From positions 1,736,001 through 1,800,000 of the forward strand of contig WBMQ01000002.1 of the NCBI GenBank assembly GCA_016630905.1: a stretch of DNA of 64,000 nucleotides, in the 5' to 3' direction. Below the pieces are notes generated by a model. That model was not told the origin of the DNA. It made no database searches and worked only from the letters and a program-made list of their open reading frames with translations. Origin of the DNA: Capillidium heterosporum (lineage: Eukaryota > Entomophthoromycota > Entomophthoromycetes > Entomophthorales > Capillidiaceae). The position numbers and the translations under genes are program-made. This document shows positions 13,284 to 24,864 of this stretch, piece by piece (position 1 is the stretch's first letter; each line of letters starts with the position of its first letter).

Positions 13284-16126
13284 TTAGTTCCAGTTCTGGT
13301 ACCGCGAGTTGTTGTTCCCTTGCTGCTGGTAGTTGAAGGCATTGTAGCTGTTGGGATTATAAGGATTTTGGTTAGCGTTCATACCGTGCAGTTGGTGCCC
13401 TTGGCCCAAGTGACTAGGGCTCTGGTTGAGGTGATTTAAATACCCCTGATGCAAGTTGAAGCTTTGTTGCGACCCATGCTGGGGGTTGTAGCCTTGGAAG
13501 CCTTGCTGGTTCTGGGGCGCGTAATAGTTCTGGTAGTACTGGGCGTCGTTTAACCCACCAGGGTATCCTTGTAAGTTACCGTAGTTGTTGGAGTAGTTCA
13601 AATTGTTGCCACTAAGGTCTTGATTGGTATCCATGTAGTTTTTGGATTTGTTGTGCCCTTTGTCGTAGCCGTGCCCACCTAAGTTGGCTGGATCTAAATT
13701 TTGATTAGCGAGCGAAGATATAAAAAAGGTACTTTGGAAGTTCTGTCCGTACTGCAGCTGCTCATGTAGGTTCAAGTTGGAGGCACTGGGGGAGTGTCCG
13801 AAGGCTGAAGATTCATCGTAGAGTCCACTTAAGCTCTTCTGGGCGAACTGCAGAGTGTAGTTGTTGGCCTGGTAGTTATTGGCGTACGGCTGGTTGTTAT
13901 AGGGGTACTGATTGTAGTACGAGTTGTAGTTGTTCTGGCTTTGGGGGGCAGCAGTGCTCTGGGAGTTTTGGACCGAGCTGGAAGCTTGCTGACTGGTACC
14001 AGGTTGGTGGCCGGTGTTGGTTTGGTTGGGTTGGTAGTAGGGGTTATTGCCGTGTGACAAATCATACTGCTGGTAGGACACGATGGCGGGGTCAATGAAG
14101 GCAGGAGAATTCTCGTTCTGAGTGTTGGTGGTGAAATGCTGGTTGTTCTGGTTTGCGTGATAGGGAGGTTGGAACTGGGCCTAGAGGTTGTTTCAAATTT
14201 AGCTGGCTATTGTTAGTAAAAAGTTACGTTATAGTAGGCGTCAGGCATGTTCGTCTGGTTGTAGCCGATGTTCAGCTCATCAGCCTTAGTGACAGGGGCA
14301 GCGTTTATGTTAGGATCGCTTGGGTTCTGTTGTAAAGGTAGATCTGCCTGAGCGGCGTGAGATTTACCAGCTTCAGCGACGTCGGCATTAAAGGATACAT
14401 TGTTTGCGAAACCAGGTGGAACTGATTGGAAAGTCTTGACGGGCCCATTGTTAGATAAGCCAGGGGGTCCGATAGGAATTCCAGGGGGCAGGTTCTTAGC
14501 GCTGGGGAGGTTACTTGATGGTGCGACCCGGTTGGTTGGAAGGCCGACATCAGCAAAGCTTTGGATTGGGGCTTGAACGTTGGCAGCAATACCGGGTGGT
14601 CCGGGGATAACCGATTTCGGGGGAGAGGGGATTTGAGGTTTGCTACGAATGGTGTTATAGAGAGAATAGATATAAAGTACCTTAATGGTTCGGATTCTTT
14701 GTTAGCTTGAACTAGCTCCTCGCTTTCTTCGACGTCCATTATAGCGAATTTAGAAGCCAAATCAGCCATAGTTTCAGGGGTTTCTTCGATCTCGGCTAAA
14801 GGAGCCTCAACTTCGGCCTTATCGGATAACTCGGCAGGATGAGGGATGGGCGAAGCTTCGCTTTCGTTGGTATTTACAGTTTCATCCTTCTTGTCGGTGA
14901 GGTTGGATTTAAGTTCGGTATTTGGTAGGTCGGACAATGGCTTATCTTCAGTTAAATTATCGTGCGTTTCAGGTTTTTCAGCTACCTGACTAGAGTCGTC
15001 ATTCAAGTTGGTTGTATTGGCTTCCTGGGGTGGAGAGATGGCATTTGTATCGCTTGCATCTGTAGTTTTAGTTTCACTGGTCTTTGCCGGAGGCTTCGGT
15101 TTGCTCTTAGCACCTAGACTAAAAAAGTTAGAGGAAAATCCAGCGAAACTAATACCTTGCGATCTTTGCCCAAGAGGTTTGAGCTGGCTTTTGGATTGGT
15201 GGCGTAGTTTGATTTGTAGAGCTGTCGACAACTGGCGTATCATGATTCTTGGTATTTGCATCGATATCCAAATTAACGCCTAGTCCATTCGATGTAGCTG
15301 AGTTATTTAAGGGTATGTTAAACATATCGCTTGATATACCGCCCGAATCTGTAAGCCTGGTTCCCGAACTTAGTAGTGGGTTTTGATCGAAATCTTCTTT
15401 AGAAGGAGGCCTATTCTCCAATTTAGGGTTCTTTTTGGCCAGCCGGGACGCCCATGTAGGCTGTTGAGGACTGGATGTAGTTTTTTGTTTGTTAGCTGTT
15501 TTGGTTTCGTTACTCGAATCTTCCGACGTCTTATTCTGGCCCAATTCAGTCAACGTACCATATTCGTCGGTTTTGAAGGCTATTTTAGAAATCTGACGCT
15601 CCGGGTCAGAAATAGATGCTAGGAGAATTAGCATAGTAAAAGCAAATAAATATACCTTTAGATTTATGTTGTTTGGTCGAAGCTAATCCTAAAATTAGTT
15701 AGGCTTATAGACATAAAGTGAAATACCTTTAGGCTTCTTATCTTCTGGAACTTTATGTGTAGTCCGTGTGGCTATAGTGGCAGTGGTAGTGGAAGTAGAT
15801 ATGGTAGGTGTTGGCTCTTTTTTGACTTTACGAGTCTTGACTTCGCCCCATTGAGTCGCAAAACCTAAAATAAGGGTAAATACCAAGCCAATTAAGGCGG
15901 ATAATTAAATACCTTCGCTAATTCTGTCGACAGTTAGCTCTAGATCTCCCTTTGAGTCTTCTAGAGCGAACAGTAGATCTTCATCCGACCAGCTTGGAAA
16001 CAGCTCCTTGAGCATGGCTAATTGTTGTGAAAATTTGAGACGGAGTTGAATTATTTCGTCAGCTTCATCGCGTGTTTTGTTTCTCAGTTGGTTGTTATTA
16101 CGGTAGGATTTTGCTCGATGAGACAT
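13284..16126 (-). CDS. DEF1: DEF1-like RNA polymerase II degradation factor (CUE domain plus Gln/Asn-rich tail)
   Basis: Seven exons on the minus strand: 16126-15913, 15864-15727, 15688-15656, 15618-15156, 15118-14681, 14642-14228 and 14180-13284. They sum to 866 codons. Residues about 30-70 form a CUE-type ubiquitin-binding domain (LKELFPSWSDEDLLFALEDS), followed at once by ATQWGEVK, the arrangement of fungal Def1. A long Ser/Thr/Pro and acidic linker follows, with repeated short W-A motifs (TWASRLAKK, SWAKIAS). The Gln/Asn/Tyr-rich C-terminus (YYQNYYAPQNQQGFQGYNPQ) has prion-like composition. In yeast, Def1 recruits the elongin-cullin ligase to stalled RNA polymerase II after DNA damage and is itself processed. 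A 39-nt stop-free stretch in the last exon (13694-13732, GTACCT...TTTAG) looks like an optional intron; splicing would shorten the protein by 13 residues. Family assignment rests on the CUE-W-G-E block and domain order. Confidence 0.75.
13694..13732 (-). other. Probable 39-nt in-frame intron in the DEF1-like last exon
   Basis: On the minus strand this stretch starts GTACCT, contains CTAAT near its 3' end and ends TTTAG, like the other introns of the gene. Its length is a multiple of three and it holds no stop codon, so it is invisible as a frame break. Its translation (TFFISSLANQNLD-like) is hydrophobic and unlike the flanking Gln/Asn/Gly-rich sequence, which favours splicing. Confidence 0.6.
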
Positions 16127-16224
16127 TGCTGTTGCTTGTTGATTTGCTTGTAGATGTTAAACTGTAGATGTTACCCTGTGTTGAACTTAAAGTTTTGTGT
16201 TACACTTGAGAAGGCTCTCTTACA

Positions 16225-16740
16225 AAATTTTTATTTTTACCCCCCGCACTCTCTTTGCGTAAATTTTGAGCTTGCCTGATTGATTCTCTTATTGGCCGCA
16301 AATACAGAGCCATTGTCATCATCCGACACGGGCTCAGTCATGGGAAGTTTTGATTGAACTAGGCTGGCAATTCTTCCAATAGGACGCTGGGAATAGTCTA
16401 CAGTGGTTCCATACATCCCAGTTTTAGAATGCTTACAAACTCATTAGCGGGAAGAGGACAATTTCTTTGGTAATAAGTCAGTATATAGCAAAGTTGCAAT
16501 GGTTGTGTAGTATGATAAATAGTATAGGTAAAACATTTACTAACCAAACTATAATGTGATCTGTCACATCGTAGCTAAAGATAATTTGTCAAAGCTTAAT
16601 ATTTCGAACGAGTTACCTACACGTAGCAAACGGACTTGGTTACCAACTGTCAAGCTAAGGTCATCCTTTGTGATATGTACCAGCAAATTCTCCTCTCATC
16701 AATATATACCACTTTTCAGCCCTTGTATATATTAGGATTC
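16225..16740 (-). pseudogene. Unrecognised coding-like stretch, probably degenerate
   Basis: Several short minus-strand segments look coding in composition but do not join into one frame with consistent splice phases. From the 5' side these are EKWYILMRGEFAGTYHK, then VHITKDDLSLTVGNQVRLLRV, then YDVTDHIIVW. The 3' segment is QRPIGRIASLVQSKLPM, continuing to SSKFTQRECGG and a TAA near 16232. Candidate introns (GTAACT...CTTTAG, GTTAGT..., GTAAGC...CTGTAG) exist, but at least one junction leaves a stop. It is either a gene whose exons I cannot resolve or a relic. I do not recognise the protein. Confidence 0.3.
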
Positions 16741-17564
16741 ATTTAAGTTATTATTTTAGCTTGCTTTACAAGGATTTGAACAGTTATAATATATGGTGGT
16801 TTTGAAAAGATTTCCCTATTTTATCAACTCTTTTTGTTATAAAGTTAACGAAATATACACTGGTTGATAAGAAAATACAATTAATCATATCCTAAGGAGA
16901 AATGCTAAAGCATACATAGTCTATAGAAGGTGCCTTAACTCAAAGACAAGAAAGCTATTTTGGATCTGAAAGAATAATAGCTACTGTATGCTTGCACAAT
17001 TATTTTCACATTTAGTCTAAATCCCTCAACTGTATCTGGTTAAAGAAAGCCGTCTCAAATCATATAATTAAGATCTTTTTAGATACAAGAAAGTTGAAGG
17101 ATGCTTAAACAAGGCACTTTTCAATTTCTTCAAATAACAGTGCTTCTAAAGGTTAGTTATCTGTAGATTGAGCTATTTACGTGCTATCTAAGTACATAAA
17201 TTGCCTTTTGGTAAGTATGGGATGAATATACTTAATCGCTAAATGAAAAACTACTTCGTTTAGAATTCAAACCAGTTGCTAATATATAATCATAACATTC
17301 GATTTTTAATACTAACTAAAAGTCCTTTGAAGATCATATTAATTGTTCCTAAATCTAATTGCTATAATTTCAATTCTTGGGTACAGACATATAATACTAT
17401 TCCATCAAATGAGTAAACTTTAAAAATAAATGTATATAAAAACCGAGATGATTAAATAATGCTTTATGATAAAAACTAAAAGCATAACTATAGACCGAAC
17501 AATATAAATCAAAATATACTACAATAAAATTTTACTTTTTGTTTCAAAACCACCATCAAACTCT
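16741..17564. other. AT-rich spacer
   Basis: About 820 bases, strongly AT-rich, with no convincing frame, repeat or RNA gene. Confidence 0.5.
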
Positions 17565-18028
17565 TCAAATCCTCAACCTTTTACCGTTAATATCAACATC
17601 ATTACCATTGACTTCAGTATCCGCTTTCAGCCTATTTTCAGTTGCTTCAGCCAACTTTTTATCTTCTAATTGAGAAAAATTTTCAAAGGCCCTCTCCAAG
17701 CTTTTCCCTCTCGAATCTATAGTTCATATCTTTATCAACCGTATATTCACAAAAGTCATCATTGTCCACATTTAGTTGAACTGGTTCTTTTAAGTGAAGT
17801 TTGAGGTATTCGTTCTTTAAGATGATATCGACCCCTTCTAGACTTAAAATTTCGTTGATTTTGGCATCCGTTAGCTGGTTTGTTTGGAATGGTGGCTGGA
17901 TAGGGTGTAGTTGTAGTGCTTCTCCTACGTATACTTGTGAGCTATTTTAAAAAAATGGGTGGCTTGGGTTAGTATTTGATGGTAGAGTATTGGGATGATG
18001 GTTTAAGTTACCCGTTTTGAAGGTCCAT
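17565..18028 (-). pseudogene. Small unrecognised protein gene with an apparent one-base frameshift
   Basis: A first exon MDLQNG (ATG at 18028-18026) ends at 18012. It splices over a roughly 70-nt intron (GTAACT...AAATAG) to SQVYVGEALQLHPIQPPFQ from 17941. The frame continues through LTDAKINEILSLEGVDII and FCEYTVDKDMNYR, then would end at TGA. Skipping one base near 17714-17715 (a TT in minus-strand sense) opens GKSLERAFENFSQLEDKKLA, which runs to NGKRLRI and a TGA at 17565-17567. Both parts have coding character and together give about 125 residues. There is no GT/AG pair that would bridge the shift. The family is unknown. The gene shares its upstream region with HIS6, which is divergently transcribed. 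Confidence 0.45.
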
Positions 18029-18510
18029 AGTTTAGAATGCTTTATTGGTAAGAAATTGAAAGGGAAGTTGGGCTGTTCTTTCAGAGAGGTAGGATGATGT
18101 GTTTTGTGTCATGGAGTTTAGCTTAATGAGCCTGTTGAACAACCCCCAAACTGGAAAGATTGGATGTAGTGAAGTTTAGCAAAGGAATCTCCAATAATTA
18201 TACAGATTAGTTTGATTAATTGGCTATACTGGAAAAGTCCCATAGATGGTGGGGTTACTTGTCACTATTGAAATCATTTGCCTTTCTGTCCGTATAAAAT
18301 TGTCACTTACTTAATTAACTATGAAAGCCAAGAGGATATATTTTAGCGAATGAACAAAGCAATTATCATGATAGAGACGATAAGTTATCCAAGAAACCCT
18401 GCAACTAAAATTTTCACCCTATAATTTATAAAACGTAAGCAAAACCATTCCCCATAATTCCAGCTATAACTTCACAACTATTCAACATTTCTCTCCAATA
18501 ACCAACAAAC
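18029..18510. promoter_or_regulatory. Shared divergent upstream region of HIS6 and a small minus-strand gene
   Basis: About 480 bases lie between the divergent start codons at 18028 (minus) and 18511 (plus). It is AT-rich, with a short ATAATTTATAAAAC stretch about 90 bases before the HIS6 start that could act as a TATA-like element. I could not identify a Gcn4-type TGACTC site with confidence. Confidence 0.35.
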
Positions 18511-19725
18511 ATGCCAACTCAATTCCGACCTTGTATCGACTTACACCAGGGTAAAGTTAAACAAATTGTAGGTGGCACCTTAACTTCTCAAGAAGTCAAG
18601 ACGAACTTTATTAGCAGGTAGCTTTTCATTATCTGAGAAGAATATTGACAAAGTGTAAACAGCAAGCCCTCCAGCTACTACGCTAATCTATACAAGGAGA
18701 ATAAATTGGAAGGTGGACATATCATTATGCTAGGGCCTGGTAACGAAATTGCTGCCATTGAAGCTCTATCGGTTTGGCCAGGTAATATAAATTAAATGTT
18801 TATATTTAATATCTTTCATTTTGTATTTTGAATTAGGTCATCTACAGATAGGTGGTGGTATCAATTTAGATAACGCCAATACTTGGTTGAACAAGTATAA
18901 TGCTTCCAAAGTAATATTTACAATGAGAGCTATGTTGACTTTGGTTTACTTCTTTAAAAATAGGTTATCGTTACCTCGTACATATTCACCGATAAGAAGT
19001 TGGATTTTGAAAAATTGGAAGCTTTATCTAATTTGATTACAAAAGAAAAATTGGTAATCGACTTGAGGTACTATTTATGGAGAGTTTTGGGATACATTTT
19101 TAACTTTGGTTTAGTTGCCGTAAAGTTAATGATGGCTGGTTTGTAGCAATCGACAAATGGGAAACTATAACGGATGTAGAGATTTCACCAGGTATTGCTT
19201 AATTTTTAAGATGGCTAGTAATGGTATTTAGCTACATTGATCAAGTTGAGTCAATATTGCAGGTATACAATTCTAATTTTATAAACCTACTTACTTTTAA
19301 ACAAAGTGAATTTTTGGTCCATGCCGCTGATGTGGAAGGTTTGCAACAAGGGATTGATACCGACTTGGTAGAAGGTACTTTATAACTTTGGGCTGGATTA
19401 GCTATTTATATCTAATCTCTAACACTTATTTGAAATGTAATAGCTCTGGGCTCTTGGTCCCCTATCCCAACCACCTATGCCGGTGGTGCTAAAGGTAGAT
19501 TTACATTCATTAGTGCATTTATTAAGTCTTACTGCTTTTTAGATATCGAAGATTTCAACCTAGTTAACAAGCTGTCAAATGGGAAAGTGCATCTGACATT
19601 TGGAAGGTACCTTTTAGTTGGATTCGGATTTGTGTACTTATTTTTGCAATAGTGCCTTGGATATATTTGGTGGTAATTTGAAGTTCGAGGACTGTGTTAG
19701 ATGGCATAACGATAATAAATTGTAG
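18511..19725 (+). CDS. HIS6: Phosphoribosylformimino-5-aminoimidazole carboxamide ribotide isomerase (histidine biosynthesis)
   Basis: Catalyses the Amadori-type isomerisation of ProFAR to PRFAR, the fourth step of histidine synthesis, on a single TIM barrel in the cytosol. Ten exons: 18511-18617, 18663-18781, 18837-18910, 18964-19067, 19115-19191, 19232-19262, 19307-19374, 19444-19494, 19543-19606 and 19653-19725. They total 768 nt, or 255 residues, against 261 in yeast. Diagnostic segments are [17 protein letters not shown] at the N-terminus with the catalytic Asp, then [26 protein letters not shown] forms a phosphate-binding loop and [18 protein letters not shown] follows. The C-terminal half has [22 protein letters not shown] and [14 protein letters not shown]. 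This is the eukaryotic, non-bacterial subtype. No defects seen. Confidence 0.96.
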
Positions 19726-20779
19726 TTTTATTTCTTTCATAGATTCAAATGGGTTCATTTATAGATGTGGCTTAGTTGTGCATGTGGATGTAAAATTGAT
19801 ACATATATCAAGTATCTTATATATATCTTTGTAATGAAAGTTATATCAATTCAAATGCTATAGAGACAGCCTTTTATTTCTCTAGCATCTTGAAAGTATT
19901 ATATAAGAGGCGTTTGAAGACCAACAATGTTAACGATTAAGTTTCCTTTGTTGGACAATGAATTTATTATAAGGATATTATAAATATTACTTTATGAAGG
20001 AGGTATGGGAAGTGGTTGTTCAAGTTCAAACGTTTCTTTCATATAGTTCTTTATATACCGAGTAGTTGCTGCAATGGCTATGAAAGTATACTCGCATGTA
20101 GCTATAGTTCGTTGCTTGTTCAAAAGCTGTATAGCATATATGGAAGCTCTTTCATAGCAATTAAAAATCAAATAGTAAATGAGCTTAGAAATGCTGTCAG
20201 AATTTCGCTGTGTACTTCTTCATATACTCCTGCTCGATTTTTCAATTTCAAAACTTAGATTTAATTGGTGCAGTGTAATTGGCTAGATTTTCAATTTCGA
20301 AAAGCTTATGGAATGAATTGTTCTAACCTTATTTTACGAAAGATAAGTGGTGCTATGGATGTACTAAAGCTTCTCTTACACGATTTATCTATACCTTCTG
20401 ATCACATATACCGCTTATTTTAAAAGAAAACTATCGATATCCAATTTCTAATAGGGATGTAGCTTGGCTAGTTCCGATATATTAAATTCAAATGGTGCTA
20501 TAAAATTCAATTTTCCAACTGTTATGATTGGATACTTTAACTATATTTACCTTTACAAGAATATTCGTTTTATACCTGAAAAGTAAGTGTAATTAGTCTA
20601 ACTTCGAACCAAATATGGGAAAAAATTCCAAAATTTGTACTGAAATTGTAGTAAAGCAAGTCTAAATGATTCATAGCCTATATAATTAGTCCAAATGATT
20701 GAATAATTGAAAACAAATTATTAATCACATAAATCTTTTCATTAAACTCAACTCCAATTCAACTACTTTGAAATAAAAT
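19726..20779. other. AT-rich spacer
   Basis: About 1 kb. An 80-codon plus-strand frame at 20016-20258 has no similarity I can name, no Kozak-like context and no introns, so I leave it uncalled. Confidence 0.45.
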
Positions 20780-21939
20780 ATGGATGCATCAATCAACGAT
20801 ACCAACACCCCAACGTTCAAAGGAGGGGCTGACTCTCCCCAAGATAGAGCAAAATGGAGCGAGCGAGACGTCCAAATGCTCTTTCAATGGTTCGAGGACA
20901 AGAGCAACTTGGATACATTTGCCAACAAGAAGACAAATGCCTTCCTCGAGCTATCTAAAGTCCTTACCAACAAGACGCAACGCCAAGTCACCAGCAAAAT
21001 ATTCAATTTGGAGCACTTGTACCAGTCGACGAAGCAAAGTCTACAGAAGGGTATTCCTTTAACCGATGCCGACGTCAAATTAGGCATCACTTCGGTAGAA
21101 GCCAAAGTCAAGTCCATGTTCAAGTACTACTACGAGATGGAAAGGATCTTGAAGCATGGTACCAACCAAGTTCCAACCATATATAACGAACGTTCGCCAG
21201 ATCTAGAGGCTTTTGGAGGTAGACAAATTGATCCTTATAGACTTTCGGGACAGGTAGGTCTTGGGACACTTAACATCAAGGTACTTTTACTGTTTTAAAA
21301 ATTTTGCTTAATGTAATTCAGGATAACGAGTCGGCTTCCAATACCAATGCCACTCCCTATCAACTAAGTCGAGAGTCCAGCCCGCCCCGTCGCCGCCCTA
21401 GAAAGAACCTCAACAACAACTTTATCCAGTTTAACCGCATGCAAGCTGGTGAAAGCCTGACACCGGCCGACTTGGAACTTAGCAAACTAAGTGACGAAGA
21501 ACTTTCCCTTAAGCGGGAAAAGTGGGAGTGGAAGAAGCAGTATTTAGAACGTAAGCTCAAGATGCGCAAAGAGCATCACGAGGAGAATATCAAGATTACC
21601 AAATTTAAACTCGAGCAGCAGGCTGAAGCTTTGAGAATTTCTCATACCGAGCATTTGGACAAGATGGAGATTGAAAAATTGGACCGCCACATTAAGCAGC
21701 AGCAGTTGGAGTTGGAGCGCATCAAGTTAGGGAATATAGGAGGTGCAAGTGGGTCTATTAGTGGGCCTCAACCTAGCTTTACGGCTCCCCAAGGGAGTAT
21801 TCAAGTTCCGGCTGGTATTGCACAGGGTTCAGGTTCCGAGATGCCGCAGCCCAGTATGATGAATTATAGCGGTATGACCCAGCCCCCACACCAAGGTATG
21901 CATCCCAGCTTACAACAGTACCACAATGTCCCACAGTAG
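20780..21939 (+). CDS. SANT/Myb-like (trihelix-type) protein with C-terminal coiled coil
   Basis: Two exons, 20780-21253 and 21322-21939 (68-nt intron GTAGGT...ATTCAG), give 363 residues. Residues about 25-95 (AKWSERDVQMLFQWFEDK, then FLELSKVL, then RQVTSKIFNLEHLYQ) have the spacing of a Myb/SANT-like three-helix DNA-binding domain. A basic patch (PPRRRPRKN) follows the exon junction and could be a nuclear signal. Then comes a long, highly charged helix (LKREKWEWKKQYLERKLKMR through LDRHIKQQQLELERIKL) likely to form a coiled coil, and a Pro/Gln/Gly/Met-rich tail. Domain order resembles transcription regulators of the SANT-like families that gave rise to, or derive from, transposase-associated proteins. 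Specific function is unknown. Confidence 0.7.
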
Positions 21940-22429
21940 ATTGTACTAGCTTCAAACTGCTGAAGTTCCAATAAAATTAGCTACTAGTTTAGTATATTTA
22001 CGAGGTTCAATTTGTATTTTTTAGCTTTCGTAAATTGGAGTGCTACTGATGATTTGATTTAATCTAAGGTTGTTGGTTTTGAATATAGATAGAGATATTG
22101 CATATAGGCTAATTGTAATTGATTAAATGGTGGTGGTTTTGTAGTGTAGCAGCTTTATTTTAAAAACAAATAGCATTGTAAATCAGCATACCAATTGTGC
22201 TTTTTGGTCAATACTACAAGTGCGATTCCATTTCAAAGATCTTTAGTTTTTGATAGGCGTTGTAAGGATAAGATATATTGAAATAGATCCTTAGAAGATA
22301 TTACAACTACGAAAAGGTAGTTATATAATACACCGGAATGTTGATACTAAGGTAGACATCAAAGCCAACTAGTCAAAACATGGGATTTCTTTAATAAAAT
22401 CGATCGTCTTTTGAAAAAGTTCTAATTCA
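21940..22429. other. Convergent 3' spacer
   Basis: About 490 bases between two genes that converge on it. Nothing beyond AT-rich sequence is seen. Confidence 0.5.
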
Positions 22430-24549
22430 TCAGTTCTCGGTGGACAAGGCCAGTGCCAAGTTGAAAGCCTCCTCTTCAGTCAAGCCTAAATTAGGATCTT
22501 CAATGCCAATTACCTCTTTTACATCTTCAAATGTTTCGATATTCATATGGTTATTGGCATTTGTAGTTGATTCTAAATCATTCAAAGATATCTGCATAGC
22601 CAACAGCATCAATTCCTCCTCGTTCAAGTCGTGGTCGACATCTTGCAGCCTATTTACCGATCTATCAATCTTCGAAGTAGTTGCCAAATTAGAATAGTGC
22701 TCGTCTATACCGTTTCTTATGTCTAAGTGGTTGGAAGATACTGGTCCTACCCATTTGATACTTTTGCTTGATTTTTTGGTTGTTGACTTTGCTAGAATAA
22801 TAGTTAGGATGAATAGGAGAAAGAAAGAGGTACTTGAAGTGTAGTCCAGTTGGATGTTGAAGATCTTGGTACCTGCGATTGCCATTATTTGGTGTTGGTA
22901 AAGTGATATGAAGCTCAATGGGATGAAATTGTTGCGAGGGTTTGAGATCATAAGATAGCTAGATAAGGTGCAAAGTGTAAGATGTTAAGACCTATTGGAT
23001 GTACTGATAAAAGTACCTGATACTAAGCTTCCGTAAAATCTTGCCCGAGACAATATCAAATAAAACTATAAACCCGGCGATGCTACTAAATGAGGATGTC
23101 AGTTGAGGTAAATTGATGTGGGGATATTACTAGTAAATTGTTAAAATAGTTTCATCAAATCGAAGGGCTGATACTTCCAAGCTTAAACTTCGGTTGATGA
23201 GATTAATTTTGGGGCAGAAACTCCTAGTAAAGAAAGTTAATAGGGATATATGTAAGCTGAAGCTTTACCTTGCATCTTTGAAGTTGGGTTTAAAGATTTG
23301 CACTACCCCATTATCCAAACCTATAGCTAGTAGCCTATCCTGTATAAACCAGGAGGAAACTTTGGCATCCAGTTTGAACACGGTAGATCTGCCGGTATCT
23401 AAATCAAATTCTATTAACTGCATCTCATCGATTATTAACAAAGATCCAGAGAATGCAACAATATGTTGAATCAACTCCACTTTAGGCAGGCTAAGCTTGA
23501 TAGGTGATTCGTTCAAAGCTTTAGTAGCGTACACGTTAAATTTTTGGTCCAAAATGGCGAGCTTTCCCTTGATAAAGGCCATCTGGGTTATGGGGTTAGG
23601 AAGTTGAAAGTTGGGAACTGGAAACGATGATTTTGAGAATAGAAGATATAAATTAAAGTTACTTGTAATAGGAGGGCTATCAGCTTCACTCATCTCTAAA
23701 ATCTTGGCCTCGTCGATTATTGTAACTTTGCGCTGATCGGTCAGTATAGCTAGTTGGCCAATTTCTTTGTTGTAAAGTAGGAAGGTGATAACCCCGACAT
23801 CGAACCTAGATTTCAAAACTTGCTTGCTCATGTAGTCAATAATTTCAACTAATCCATCACTATATCCAATTACTACCCATCCTCTAATGCAGAGTTAGTG
23901 TTGATACATAAAAGCACTTTACTGTATTATATCAAGGTGTAAAACTCTTCGGTTGACACTGTCGAATTTTAAATAGTTTTTGAATTTCAAATTGAAGATA
24001 TTAGTCAATGTCACTTTTCCTAAATATGGGCTTTAGAATTTCATAGTGCAGTTTACAATTACCAGTGCTACCGTCAGCTGTAACAATTAGATTGTTGCTT
24101 GAGTCAATTTTAAAGTTGGTGACTTCAGCTAGCCTCGTATCCGAGTCAATTACTCGAGGGTAGGTGTACTGTACCTTTCGTATCAGCTGCAACCTCTTTA
24201 TATATTCTTGTTTCCAGCTTTCAGGGTCTAATCGTCTTTTATACAATTAGTAAATTGAAATCGGCATATGTTACTGGTAAGGTAGCCGGGTAAAATATTT
24301 CATATAGGCTTCGTACCAAACAGTATCATCCTTGACTATACTCTTCCAGTACCTACATACTTTGCTTACACTGTCCTAGAAAGGGATGCAAAGCTATTTA
24401 GAAAATAAAGGGATGAAATGTAGGGTTACTAGATCTTTAGGCGAAAGATATGAAAATGTATACACTAGGATCAACCCGGTTAGCTTCTCGTGTATTTCGT
24501 TGACTTCCAACCGCTTGCTTGGGATAGGGACTTTGCTCTTCTTTGCCAT
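22430..24549 (-). CDS. UFO1: F-box / WD40-like protein with C-terminal ubiquitin-interacting motifs (Ufo1-like SCF receptor)
   Basis: Nine exons on the minus strand: 24549-24430, 24375-24275, 24235-24063, 24019-23923, 23883-23269, 23223-23131, 23085-23017, 22958-22834 and 22791-22430. They total 1755 nt (584 residues). The N-terminus is an F-box (LTGLILVYTFSYLSPKDL, then VSKVCRYWKSIVKDDTVWYE), followed by the SWKQEYIKRLQL helix common in F-box/WD proteins. The middle is a divergent beta-propeller (VVIGYSDGLVEIID, LAIGLDNGVVQIFK, AGFIVLFDIVSGKILRKL). The C-terminus has two UIM-like motifs, NEEELMLLAMQISLNDLES and LTEEEAFNLALALS. This order matches yeast Ufo1, an SCF substrate receptor whose UIMs govern its own turnover. 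The last intron keeps the frame open, and one junction in exon 3 (a possible intron after LIRK) is uncertain. Orthology to Ufo1 is inferred from architecture. Confidence 0.72.
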
Positions 24550-24864
24550 TTGTCTGATGGTAATTCTCAGTTGGAGCAACCTTGTAAACTTAGCTCAACC
24601 CTTTATACTTTGCAAGGATAGTTCCGCAGTCTTGAAAAGTGGGCTAAAAGTACGATTGATCAAAATATGCTTGGGCTGTGCAATCAAACCATTGATACGT
24701 CCCGACATGAAGCAATACTTGGCTTTGATTGGATGTGTATTTACTTTTCCAAACTTTTGTAGAATGAAAAGTTACGTGCATTAAAAGATTTCAAGTTTTT
24801 ATAGTGAAGATATTGATAGCAACATCCTAACCATTAATTTAAAATATACAGCATAGTATCTAAT
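24550..24864. promoter_or_regulatory. Divergent promoter region between the Ufo1-like gene and the mtTFB-like gene
   Basis: About 315 bases separate two divergent start codons, so both promoters must fit here. I see no named element. Confidence 0.4.

Noticed and set aside
18060-18112. Alternative start MTQNTSSYLSERTAQLPFQF for the small gene near HIS6
   Set aside because: That frame reaches TAA before the splice donor; the internal ATG at 18028 joins in the correct phase.
20016-20258. 80-codon frame between HIS6 and the SANT-like gene
   Set aside because: No intron, signal or similarity; AT-rich chance frame.
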